Shown one piece after another: positions 1 to 6,266 of a DNA stretch of 10,523 bases. The stretch is from Ruminococcus flavefaciens (GTDB lineage Bacteria > Bacillota > Clostridia > Oscillospirales > Ruminococcaceae). The stretch's first letter is position 1. Each line of letters starts with the position of its first letter. The stretch lies in the NCBI GenBank assembly GCA_002350065.1, contig DEDQ01000008.1, forward strand, positions 3,460 to 13,982, read 5' to 3'. The notes below the pieces were generated by a model that did no database searches, was not told the origin of the DNA, and saw nothing but the letters and a program-made list of their open reading frames with translations. Made by a program: the position numbers and the translations under genes.

Positions 1-373
1 TGGGGCGGAGGTTGCGGATAGTTCCGCGCACTGCCTCGTCGATTATCTGAGTTGAATGCAGCGAGATAGTGAAAACGTTCTCCTCGGTGATGATGAGGCC
101 GATAGGCATGGTATAGAACATTTTCGTCTCGTCATCTTCTGTTGATGAAACGGGAGTGTCGATGATGATGAGGGTCTGGTCGTCCTCACGCTCGATACGC
201 GACGACTCCTCCTCATCAAGTGAGGACTTGACAAATCCGCTGTCGAGCCCGAAGTCGTCGATGAGCATTTTTATCTCCTGCGGAGTAGGGTCGATGACCG
301 ATACCCAGCAGCCGTTCTCTGCCTCGTCTATCTGATCGAGCCTGCCGTTTTCAGTCTTGTAGTAATTTATCAT
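1..373 (-). CDS. corA: CorA-family Mg2+/divalent metal transporter, N-terminal part (runs off left edge)
   Basis: The minus-strand frame from the ATG at 371-373 stays open to the window edge, giving 124 residues of the cytoplasmic N-terminal domain. The protein begins MINYYKTENGRL, followed by WVSVIDPTPQEI, a SLDEEESSRIERED segment, the beta-strand run QTLIIIDTP and IGLIITEENVFTIS. This order is typical of the CorA-like family, whose funnel domain precedes two C-terminal membrane helices carrying the GMN motif. Those helices lie outside the window, so pore residues cannot be checked. The family moves Mg2+ (sometimes Co2+, Ni2+ or Zn2+) across the membrane as a pentamer. No Shine-Dalgarno sequence sits directly before the ATG. 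The best one, AAAGGAG at 405-411, is 31 nt upstream beyond a GC-rich hairpin. The only in-frame alternative start is a TTG 18 nt upstream. The gene has its own promoter and a structured leader, so expression is probably regulated separately from the two-component genes upstream. Confidence 0.88.
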   Translation of the reverse strand, partial: MINYYKTENGRLDQIDEAENGCWVSVIDPTPQEIKMLIDDFGLDSGFVKSSLDEEESSRIEREDDQTLIIIDTPVSSTEDDETKMFYTMPIGLIITEENVFTISLHSTQIIDEAVRGTIRNLRP

Positions 374-389
374 GATTGCGTGAGCGCAC

Positions 390-445
390 AAAAAAAGTGC
401 GCATCTCCTTTCGCGTTATTTACTGCGAAAGACATCACGCGCACT
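390..445 (-). promoter_or_regulatory. Candidate transcription attenuator / SD-sequestering hairpin in the corA leader
   Basis: Read on the minus strand, GTGCGC (439-444) can pair with GCGCAC (397-402), enclosing an inner stem CTTTCGC (425-431) with GCGAAAG (408-414). The 3' arm is followed at once by seven Ts (390-396), which is the form of an intrinsic terminator. The AAAGGAG Shine-Dalgarno (405-411) lies within this structure. A second copy of GTGCGC (384-389) downstream can pair with the same GCGCAC instead, so the two folds exclude each other. The upstream CGCGC at 490-494, inside the leader ORF, could pair with GCGCG of the first arm as a short antiterminator. These pairings are read directly from the sequence. 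Their role in attenuation is inferred. I see no M-box consensus. Confidence 0.6.
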
Positions 446-451
446 CGTCAC

Positions 452-553
452 TCAGCCGGAGATAAGGCTCGGACGCAATTGGCTCGGAAGCGCGGATATG
501 GCTCTTCGCAGCATGGAATATAATCTTACATTCCCATAAGGGTCGGAACTCAT
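452..553 (-). CDS. Putative 33-residue leader peptide upstream of corA
   Basis: This short ORF starts at the ATG at 551-553 and stops at the TGA at 452-454. It has a very good Shine-Dalgarno, GGAGGT at 559-564, about 5-6 nt from the ATG, better than that of corA itself. The peptide begins MSSDPYGNVRLYSMLRRA and continues with ISALPSQLRPSLISG. It is basic, with four Arg and three Pro, and has no signal peptide or membrane helix. It lies between the promoter and the attenuator hairpin, and its stop codon ends 7 nt before the first arm of that hairpin. A terminating or stalled ribosome would therefore cover the arm. The early Asp-Pro pair recalls mgtA-type leaders, where acidic and proline codons destabilise ribosomes at low Mg2+, but this is only an analogy. 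I do not recognise the peptide. It could also be a small functional protein. Confidence 0.62.
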   Translation of the reverse strand: MSSDPYGNVRLYSMLRRAISALPSQLRPSLISG

Positions 554-583
554 AATGCACCTCCAAATTACAATATCTGATTT

Positions 584-612
584 ATTATACCACAACAAAA
601 TAGTTTTTACAA
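584..612 (-). promoter_or_regulatory. Sigma-A-type promoter for the leader and corA
   Basis: On the minus strand TTGTAA (607-612) and a perfect TATAAT (584-589) are separated by 17 nt. Transcription would begin near 577, about 24 nt before the leader-peptide start codon. The -35 box lies 4 nt beyond the kinase stop codon. No terminator separates the kinase from it, so some read-through from the two-component operon is possible. Confidence 0.72.
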
Positions 613-615
613 TAC

Positions 616-2310
616 CTATTCCGAAATTTCTGTCTGCTTTTTTGCAGAAGCTCCCTCAACAGGCAGCTCGATGATGAATTTTGTACCCTTTCCGGACTTG
701 CTGCTCACGCGGACTGTACCGTTGTGGTAGCTTACTCCGTGCTTGACTATGGAAAGTCCGAGACCCGTTCCCTTTATCTTGCGGGAGCGGCTTTTGTCTA
801 CGCGGTAAAAGCGCTCGAATATGCGGTCGATGTGTTCGTCGGGGATACCCGTTCCGGTATCCGAAACCGTTATCAGCGCCTTTGTCGGGATATGCGAAAC
901 TCTCACGCTGTAGCTTCCTCCGCTGACGTTGTACTTTATCGCGTTGTCGCAGAGGTTGTAGATTATCTCGCTGAGGACTGTCCTGCTGCCGATGACCTTT
1001 ACGTGGTCGCCCTCGAGCGAGGCTGTGATATTTTTCTCCTTGGCATTCATGTCAAGACGGGCTATTACCTCCTCCGCGAGCTCGTACATATCGACTTCCT
1101 CGTCCTGCCGCGGAGCCGTGTTCTCGTCGAGCTGCGAGAGCGAAACGATGTCGTTGATGAGGTTGATAAGACGTTCAGATTCGCCGCGGATATCGCCTCC
1201 GAAGCGGCTTACGTCCTCAGCCTTTACCATTCCGTTCGCGAGCATATCCGCAATGCCGTAGATAGTCGTCAGCGGAGTTTTCAGCTCGTGCGAAACGTTG
1301 GAAGTGAACTCGCGGCGCATGGTCTCGAGCTGCTGCTGCTCGGTGACGTCAAGAACAAATGCAACAAAGCCGGTAACGCTTCCGCAGTTGTCCGCCGGAC
1401 TTGCAATTACCCTGCGCTCGCCTCCCTCCGTTGAGAGCAGGCACTCCGAGCGCATTCCTCCCATTGCATTCTGTATGCAGCGGCGGAACTCCTCATTGTG
1501 GCAGAGCGAGAATGCCGTGTGCTGCTCCTCTGAGGGCTCAACGCCGAGAAGCCGGTACGCACTCGCATTGCTCGCGAGGATATTTGCTTTCTGGTCGGCG
1601 ATGATAAGTCCCTCGCTCATGCTCTCGGTGATTATGTCGAACTGCTCACGGCTCTGACGCAGCTCTATCATCTGCCGGTTGACCTTGCCGTTCTGCTTGC
1701 GGAGTTTCCTCAGCAGCGGTGCGAGCTCCTTGTAGCTGCGCTCGGTCTTGGGGTGGTCGAGGTCGATGTTGTTGATAGGCTTGACGATGTGGCGCGAGAT
1801 GAGCGACGCGGATATGAACGAGAAAAGCGTCACTGCGGCGAGTATCGCGAGCAGCGGCTGGAAACTTTTCAGAAGCTGCGCCGGGAACGACCTCTGCGCA
1901 TTTGATACTCGTATGACCGAGCCGTCACGGAGCTTATGCGCATGGTTCAGCGTCGTCGTCATGAGCGTGTCAGAGTAGCGCTCAGACCTGCCCTCGCCGG
2001 ATTCTATCGCCTCAGCGACCTCCTCACGGCCGGAGTGGTCGTCAAGGGAATCGGGGTCTTTCTGTGAGTCGAATATTACCCTGCCGCCGCGGGTTATCCA
2101 CGTTACGCGGAGCTCGCCGAAGTCGGTCTCGTCGAGGTATCTTCCGCCGTTCATCTCCACCGCAGAAGCTATCATGCCGCAGCTTTCGGCAAGGTCCCCA
2201 GCCGTGGAATCGGTAGTTGCCCTGTAGTTCAGTATCGTCAGGAATATCATCGCAACTGTAACGGCAATGCACGAAACAGCCATAATGCTCGCGAAAATTT
2301 TCTTAGTCAA
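616..2310 (-). CDS. PhoR-like membrane sensor histidine kinase
   Basis: This 564-residue kinase has a membrane helix at about residues 7-27, an extracellular sensor of about 120 residues, a second helix at about 150-172, and a short divergent HAMP-like segment (RHIVKPINN). A PAS-like domain follows at about 225-325, then the HisKA domain with the phospho-accepting His341 in FTSNVSHELKTPLT. The ATPase domain has an N-box (NLCDNAIKYN, 452-461), a G1 box DTGTG (484-488) and a G2 box GTGLGLS (514-520), so it looks catalytically intact. The start is TTG at 2308-2310, preceded by GGAGGAG. It overlaps the end of the response-regulator gene by 8 bases, which suggests translational coupling. The layout matches PhoR/YycG-type kinases of Bacillota. 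The sensed signal cannot be read from the sequence. The corA neighbour makes a metal or envelope signal possible but unproven. Confidence 0.93.
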   Translation of the reverse strand: MTKKIFASIMAVSCIAVTVAMIFLTILNYRATTDSTAGDLAESCGMIASAVEMNGGRYLDETDFGELRVTWITRGGRVIFDSQKDPDSLDDHSGREEVAEAIESGEGRSERYSDTLMTTTLNHAHKLRDGSVIRVSNAQRSFPAQLLKSFQPLLAILAAVTLFSFISASLISRHIVKPINNIDLDHPKTERSYKELAPLLRKLRKQNGKVNRQMIELRQSREQFDIITESMSEGLIIADQKANILASNASAYRLLGVEPSEEQHTAFSLCHNEEFRRCIQNAMGGMRSECLLSTEGGERRVIASPADNCGSVTGFVAFVLDVTEQQQLETMRREFTSNVSHELKTPLTTIYGIADMLANGMVKAEDVSRFGGDIRGESERLINLINDIVSLSQLDENTAPRQDEEVDMYELAEEVIARLDMNAKEKNITASLEGDHVKVIGSRTVLSEIIYNLCDNAIKYNVSGGSYSVRVSHIPTKALITVSDTGTGIPDEHIDRIFERFYRVDKSRSRKIKGTGLGLSIVKHGVSYHNGTVRVSSKSGKGTKFIIELPVEGASAKKQTEISE

Positions 2311-2986
2311 GCGCTCCTCCCCCTATCCTGTAGCCGACTCCGCGGACAGTCTCTATCACATCGCCGCAGGCTCCGAGCTTCGAGCGCAGAGTACGTATAT
2401 GAACATCAACAGTGCGGCTCTCGCCCTTGAAATCATAGCCCCATATCCGGCTCAGGAGCTGCTCACGCGAAAAGACTTTACCGCGTTCGCGCAGCAGCGT
2501 GAAAAGCAGCTCGTACTCCTTCAGCGTCAGAGCTACCGGAGCTCCGCCGCAGCTTACCTCGTGACGCGAGGGAACTAACGTTATGCCGCCGGCTGTGAGC
2601 TCCTCCGCAGCAGCATCGCCGTCACGCGAGCGGCGCAGCAGCGCCTTTATGCGCGAGATGAGCTCCATTGCGCCGAAAGGCTTTGTGATGTAGTCGTCAG
2701 CGCCGCTGTCGAGCCCCGTTACCTTGTCGAATTCGGTGCTCTTGGCAGTGAGCAGTATTATCGGGAGCCGGCGCGTCTCGCCTGCTCCGCGGAGCTTTTT
2801 CAGTATGGAAATGCCGTCCTCCTCGGGCAGCATTATATCGAGCAGGAGAAGGTCGGGAAGGCGCTCCTCCATTGCCTTATAGAACGCGGAAGGAGTCTCA
2901 AAGCCCTCCGCCTCGAATCCGGAATTGTTCAGCGCATACAGCACAAAATTGCGTATGCCGCCCTCGTCCTCAAGAAGATATATCAT
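2303..2986 (-). CDS. OmpR/PhoB-family response regulator
   Basis: This 227-residue two-domain regulator is the likely partner of the kinase it overlaps. The N-terminal receiver domain begins MIYLLEDEGG, with an acidic pocket at residues 6-8. The phospho-accepting Asp50 lies in LLLLDIMLPEEDG, Thr80 in LLTAK and Lys102 in ITKPFG. The C-terminal winged-helix DNA-binding domain (about 134-223) contains LTLKEYELLFTLL, VFSREQLLSRIWGYDF and the wing region RTVDVHIRTLRSKLG, ending VRGVGYRI. I chose the ATG at 2984-2986 because GGAGG (2995-2999) sits 8 nt upstream and MIYLLED is the usual family N-terminus. An in-frame GTG three codons earlier would overlap the ribosome site. The target genes are unknown. 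Confidence 0.94.
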   Translation of the reverse strand: MIYLLEDEGGIRNFVLYALNNSGFEAEGFETPSAFYKAMEERLPDLLLLDIMLPEEDGISILKKLRGAGETRRLPIILLTAKSTEFDKVTGLDSGADDYITKPFGAMELISRIKALLRRSRDGDAAAEELTAGGITLVPSRHEVSCGGAPVALTLKEYELLFTLLRERGKVFSREQLLSRIWGYDFKGESRTVDVHIRTLRSKLGACGDVIETVRGVGYRIGGGALD

Positions 2987-3025
2987 ATCCCCCACCTCCG
3001 AAGTTATTATGGTCCGCTATATATC

Positions 3026-3054
3026 AGTATAATATATCCTCAGGGAAAATGCAA
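3026..3054 (-). promoter_or_regulatory. Probable promoter of the two-component operon
   Basis: On the minus strand TTGCAT (3049-3054) and TATACT (3026-3031) are 17 nt apart, giving a 5' UTR of about 33 nt before the regulator ATG. The -35 box is only a partial match, so this is a moderate call. The surrounding AT-rich sequence overlaps the upstream open frame of the dockerin remnant on the other strand. Confidence 0.5.
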
Positions 3055-3116
3055 CTTTTTATTTCTGCGCCGCATACCTTTTCGACAATAAAGCTTGTGA
3101 TGAAAACGGCTGGAAT

Positions 3117-3260
3117 ATGCAGGATCATATTGCTATAGATGATAATGCACAGGAAACTTCCACATTAAAATACGATGGCATAACCGGAAACGACGCCCTC
3201 ACCATTCAGAAGGTCGACGCAGGTCTTATCAAGCTTGAAGACCTCCCTATCAAAAACTAA
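3117..3260 (+). pseudogene. Remnant of a dockerin-containing protein (C-terminal half-dockerin)
   Basis: The frame ending at the TAA at 3258-3260 encodes YDGITGNDALTIQKVDAG followed by LIKLEDLPIKN. This matches the second calcium-binding repeat and C-terminus of Ruminococcus dockerins. The same stretch in the downstream cellulase reads DGITGQDALAIQKLDAK. No first repeat, linker or catalytic domain precedes it. The frame is open only back to a stop at 3030-3032, and residues before the YDG are not dockerin-like. No ribosome site precedes the in-frame ATG at 3117. A complete dockerin gene was probably truncated by a deletion that joined it to the region upstream of the two-component operon. Homology is clear only from about 3168 on. 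The DNA differs at many positions from the cellulase dockerin, so it is a separate paralog, not a recent partial duplication. Confidence 0.72.
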
Positions 3261-3267
3261 TATATCA

Positions 3268-3302
3268 CAGCGGCATTTTAATATGCCGCTGTTCATTTTT
3301 TT
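3268..3302 (+). terminator. Intrinsic terminator of the lost dockerin gene
   Basis: A perfect 9-bp stem CAGCGGCAT / ATGCCGCTG (3268-3276, 3283-3291) with a 6-nt loop is followed by a run of seven Ts at 3296-3302. It lies 8 nt after the dockerin remnant stop. It now insulates the cellulase promoter from upstream transcription. Confidence 0.85.
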
Positions 3303-3324
3303 GCGATTTTTCATCATATTTCTG

Positions 3325-3353
3325 TTGACATTTTCTGCCCTGAATGTTACAAT
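3325..3353 (+). promoter_or_regulatory. Strong sigma-A promoter of the GH5 cellulase gene
   Basis: A perfect TTGACA (3325-3330) and TACAAT (3348-3353, 5 of 6) are spaced 17 nt apart. The 5' UTR would be about 50 nt. The promoter lies inside the open frame that extends upstream of the cellulase start, which argues against any start before 3412. Confidence 0.85.
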
Positions 3354-3411
3354 AAAGCTAACAGGATACCATACTAAAAAAATTCCGGTATCCACGAGAG
3401 GGGAAATACCA

Positions 3412-5394
3412 ATGAACAGATTTTTCAAGGCAATGGCTGCTGTTGCCTCAGCCGCTGCGCTGACCGTTTCAGGCGCCGGCTCGAGCTTTTCGGCAGTCCT
3501 TACATCGCCCGCTGCAACCGCTAACGCGGTCGATGACGGCAACGACGACTGGCTCCACGCTGAGGGCAGCCGTCTCTACGACATGAACGGCAACGAGGTA
3601 TGGCTCACCGGTGCAAACTGGTTCGGTCTCAACTGCGTTGAGGGAGCTCCTCACTACCTCTGGAGCGCCGACTGCGACGACCTTCTCCGCGAGGTCGCTG
3701 ACAGAGGAATCAACGTTATCCGCTTCCCTATTTCTACTCAGCGCCTTATGGAGTGGATGAGCGGCGAGCCTAAGCAGCTCTCAGGCGGCGGTATGCAGGC
3801 AAGCTATAATCCTCCCAAGGACGAGGACGACGGCAACGGCGGTGTTATCAAAGCCGGTACTTACGGAAGCATCAACAAGGACTTCGTAGGTCCCGACGGA
3901 AAGACTCTCATCGACGAGCTCTCAGCATTCGACATTATCCTTGGCAAGTGCAAGAAGTACGGCATCAAGGCTTTCATTGATATCCACAGCCCGCATACTG
4001 ACAACTCAGGTCATAACTACAATCTCTGGTACGGCAAGGCAGGAGTTACTACTGAGGACTGGATAGAGACTCTTACATGGATGGCTGAAAGATACAAGAA
4101 TGATGATACCCTCATCGGCTTCGACCTCAAGAACGAGCCTCACGGCAAGGGTCAGGAAGGCAAAGAGGCTGCAAAGTGGGACGGCTCAAAGGACGAGAAC
4201 AACTGGGCTTATGCCGCTACAAGGTGTGCTGAGTCTATCCTCGACGTAAACCCCAATGCGCTCATCTTCATCGAGGGCGTTGAGCAGTCAATGAGCGGAG
4301 CTATGGAGGGCGACTACTGGGGTATGCCCGACAGAAAAGACAATTCACCCTATATAGGCGCATGGTGGGGTGGAAACTTCCGCGGCGCAAGAAAGTATCC
4401 CATCAAGCCCAAGCAGGGTACTTCGCAGATAGTTTACTCACCTCACGATTACGGTCCGTCCGTTTACGCTCAGACATGGTTCGACAAGGACTTTGATACT
4501 AATTCGCTCCTCAAGGACTACTGGTACGATACATGGGCTTATATCAACGCTGAGAACATCGCTCCCGAGCTCATCGGTGAGTGGGGCGGTCACATGGACG
4601 ACGGCAAGAATCAGAAGTGGATGACGCTTCTCCGCGACTACATGATAAAGAACCACATCAACCACACATTCTGGTGTCTCAACACCAACTCAGGCGATAC
4701 AGGCGGACTCTGGAAGAGCTTCTCTTACAGCATCGGCGACGTTTCCGATACAAGCAACGGTACAACTATCATCTGGGAAGAAGACAAGTACGCTCTCATG
4801 GAGAAGGCTCTCTGGCAGACTGCTTCATCGGGCAAGTTCATTGGTCTTGACCACCAGAGACCGCTCGGAATCAACGGCACAGGCGTTTCACTCAACGAGT
4901 TCTACACCAAGTACGCTTCAACCGAGGGAAGCAACCTCGACGGCGGCAAGAAGGGCAACGGAACTCCCATAAACGTTGAGCCCGGTTCCACAACTACAAC
5001 AGCTCCCAAGGCAACAACTACAACTACAATAAAGACAACAACTACCACATCAGCAACCGAGACCAAGCCCACTACAACTTCTACAGAAAAGACAACTTCA
5101 TCTACCTCGACCATATACACAACTACCGTCAGTAGCAGCAGCACTGATACTCCTGATAGCATTCGGTATGGCGATGCGAATCTTGATGAAAACGTCACGG
5201 TAGCCGACGCTGTAGCTATCCTCCAGTACATCGGCAACAAGGATAAGTACAAGCTCAGCGACAAAGCAAAGAAAAATGCTGACTGCTGCAATCCCGGAGA
5301 CGGCATTACCGGTCAGGATGCTCTTGCTATCCAGAAGCTCGACGCAAAGATATACACAGAGCTTCCCGCATACACTGACTCACGTATAAACTGA
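3412..5394 (+). CDS. Secreted GH5 (subfamily 1-like) endo-beta-1,4-glucanase with dockerin
   Basis: This 660-residue protein hydrolyses internal beta-1,4-glucan bonds of cellulose or related glucans outside the cell. A signal peptide with an alanine-rich core ends near residue 39 (TANA). The GH5 domain spans about 45-500. It has GANWFGLN, VIRFPIS with Arg104, IDIHSPH, the acid/base Glu242 in KNEPHG, AWWGGNFRGA, VYSPHDYG with His345 and Tyr347, the nucleophile Glu390 in LIGEWGG and FWCLNTNSGDTGG. These motifs follow the order of GH5_1 enzymes such as Acidothermus E1. A Thr/Ser linker covers about 526-580. A type I-like dockerin follows, with repeat 1 GDANLDENVTVADA (587-600) and repeat 2 NADCCNPGDGITGQDA (622-637), which would dock to a scaffoldin cohesin. 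There is no separate carbohydrate-binding module. The start is the ATG with GAGAGGGG 8 nt upstream. The longer in-frame start at 3235 would run through the terminator and promoter. Confidence 0.95.
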   Translation: MNRFFKAMAAVASAAALTVSGAGSSFSAVLTSPAATANAVDDGNDDWLHAEGSRLYDMNGNEVWLTGANWFGLNCVEGAPHYLWSADCDDLLREVADRGINVIRFPISTQRLMEWMSGEPKQLSGGGMQASYNPPKDEDDGNGGVIKAGTYGSINKDFVGPDGKTLIDELSAFDIILGKCKKYGIKAFIDIHSPHTDNSGHNYNLWYGKAGVTTEDWIETLTWMAERYKNDDTLIGFDLKNEPHGKGQEGKEAAKWDGSKDENNWAYAATRCAESILDVNPNALIFIEGVEQSMSGAMEGDYWGMPDRKDNSPYIGAWWGGNFRGARKYPIKPKQGTSQIVYSPHDYGPSVYAQTWFDKDFDTNSLLKDYWYDTWAYINAENIAPELIGEWGGHMDDGKNQKWMTLLRDYMIKNHINHTFWCLNTNSGDTGGLWKSFSYSIGDVSDTSNGTTIIWEEDKYALMEKALWQTASSGKFIGLDHQRPLGINGTGVSLNEFYTKYASTEGSNLDGGKKGNGTPINVEPGSTTTTAPKATTTTTIKTTTTTSATETKPTTTSTEKTTSSTSTIYTTTVSSSSTDTPDSIRYGDANLDENVTVADAVAILQYIGNKDKYKLSDKAKKNADCCNPGDGITGQDALAIQKLDAKIYTELPAYTDSRIN

Positions 5395-5411
5395 CTCAGG
5401 TTATAAAAACG

Positions 5412-5443
5412 AAAAAGAGACGCACCCCCATGCGTCTCTTTTT
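5412..5443. terminator. Bidirectional intrinsic terminator between convergent genes
   Basis: A perfect 13-bp stem AAAAAGAGACGCA / TGCGTCTCTTTTT (5412-5424, 5431-5443) has a 6-nt C-rich loop. T-rich flanks on both strands let it end the cellulase transcript on the plus strand and the DUF1836 transcript on the minus strand. A weaker imperfect hairpin around AAGCGTAACGCTT (5478-5490) lies nearer the DUF1836 stop. Confidence 0.9.
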
Positions 5444-5509
5444 CAGCTTTTAAAGCTTTTCCCTATATCCGACAGACAAGCGTAACGCTTCATTCTGTAA
5501 CGGCAAAAA

Positions 5510-6073
5510 TTATAACGCTATCGCTTCCATGCCCTTATCCACTTCTGATTTGAGAAAGGCACAGCGATATGCCATAACCATGACATACATGGCTTTGTGG
5601 AGCTTATCCTCGTCCGAGCGTATATCGCCTGCACATTCGCGCAGCTCACGCTCGATGAGGGCTTCTATCATGTCCGGAGCAAATACTCCCTCGTCCTCGG
5701 CTGTAAAAATAATGCGGCAGAGGATATTATAAAGCGTTATCTCGTCGATGATGTCGTCGGAGGTATCCTCGACATCGCCGTTTATATATGCCATGAGGTT
5801 GACAATGCTTTCCAGCTTCATCGCTCCCCTGAGCATATTTATCAGCAGTATGCGGAGCACCTGCTGCTCGGAGTATTTCTTCCCCTTTGTCGATGAGACC
5901 CAGCCGCGCTTTATCCAGTTTTGTACAGTCGAGCCCTCAAGTCCTGAGAGCTTTGACAGCTGCGAGAGCGTGAGTCCTCCGGTAGCTTCAAGCACCGGCG
6001 CTATAAGCGAGAATGCCGCATTTCTTGCCTGCGGCGTATATTTAATGGTCGTGCCCGGTATCAATCTCTTCAT
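5510..6073 (-). CDS. DUF1836-type helix-turn-helix protein, putative transcriptional regulator
   Basis: This is a 187-residue cytoplasmic protein. An HTH lies at about residues 34-60 (LTLSQLSKLSGLEGSTVQNW, then IKRGWV). It is followed by a MerR-like second element (YSEQQVLRILLINMLRGAMK) and a helical C-terminal region that would suit dimerisation. This layout matches the DUF1836 family, common in Bacillota and presumed DNA-binding, with no defined ligand known to me. The ATG at 6071-6073 has AGGAGG 5 nt upstream. The gene is convergent with the cellulase and divergent from the 758-residue surface-protein gene, sharing a 327-bp regulatory region with it. A palindrome over its own -10 box suggests autoregulation, and it might also control the divergent gene. 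Both points are inferred from position. It is not obviously truncated. Confidence 0.82.
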   Translation of the reverse strand: MKRLIPGTTIKYTPQARNAAFSLIAPVLEATGGLTLSQLSKLSGLEGSTVQNWIKRGWVSSTKGKKYSEQQVLRILLINMLRGAMKLESIVNLMAYINGDVEDTSDDIIDEITLYNILCRIIFTAEDEGVFAPDMIEALIERELRECAGDIRSDEDKLHKAMYVMVMAYRCAFLKSEVDKGMEAIAL

Positions 6074-6089
6074 AAGCTCCTCCTAAACG

Positions 6090-6107
6090 ATGATATGATT
6101 ATATCAT
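6090..6107. promoter_or_regulatory. Palindromic operator candidate overlapping the DUF1836 gene's -10 box
   Basis: ATGATAT (6090-6096) and ATATCAT (6101-6107) form a perfect inverted repeat with a 4-nt centre. It covers the TATAAT box (6098-6103, minus strand) and lies shortly before the ribosome site. A dimeric repressor bound here would block the promoter. The gene's own HTH product is the natural candidate. Confidence 0.45.
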
Positions 6108-6126
6108 AAGTTTATTAGAACTGCAA
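6098..6126 (-). promoter_or_regulatory. Promoter of the DUF1836 gene
   Basis: On the minus strand TTGCAG (6121-6126) and a perfect TATAAT (6098-6103) are 17 nt apart, with AGGAGG and the start codon shortly downstream. The -35 box is weak, which would fit a regulated promoter. Confidence 0.65.
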
Positions 6127-6226
6127 GTGCCGTCTTTTGATGTTGCAGCTCGTTTTTGCGGATTTTTTACGATTTATCACTGATTTTCTCACTTTTTCGC
6201 AGTTAAATATATATTTGTACAGTCGG

Positions 6227-6266
6227 TTACATTTGTAATACAAAAATGGACAATTGTAATACAATT
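6227..6266. repeat. Tandem palindromes, candidate regulator binding sites
   Basis: The 11-bp palindrome TTGTAATACAA occurs twice, at 6233-6243 and 6254-6264, with centres exactly 21 bp apart (two helical turns). The second extends to a 15-bp palindrome, AATTGTAATACAATT. An overlapping palindrome TTACATTTGTAA (6227-6238) has the TACA-N2-TGTA form of BlaI/CopY-type operators. The centres lie about 65 and 86 bp before the probable transcription start of the 758-residue gene, a position typical of activator sites. The binding protein is unknown. Confidence 0.6.

Noticed and set aside
43..234. Minus-strand 63-codon Ser/Arg-rich ORF at the left end
   Set aside because: It is out of frame with the convincing CorA N-terminal domain on the same strand, which is open over the whole interval.
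374..590. M-box (ykoK) Mg2+ riboswitch upstream of corA
   Set aside because: I could not find the conserved M-box core sequences, and most of the leader is taken up by a short ORF with a good ribosome site, which fits peptide-based attenuation better.
724..1434. Long plus-strand ORF of 236 codons opposite the histidine kinase
   Set aside because: It lies fully antisense to an intact kinase with all catalytic boxes, has no ribosome site and matches no known family. It arises from the GC-rich codon use of the kinase.
3235..3411. In-frame extension upstream of the cellulase start (59 extra codons)
   Set aside because: It would run across a perfect terminator and the TTGACA/TACAAT promoter and lacks a ribosome site. 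The ATG at 3412 has GAGAGGGG and begins a proper signal peptide.
4902..5306. Minus-strand ORF of 134 codons rich in valine
   Set aside because: It is the complement of the Thr-rich linker and dockerin of the cellulase. Thr codons ACN read backwards give Val-rich runs.
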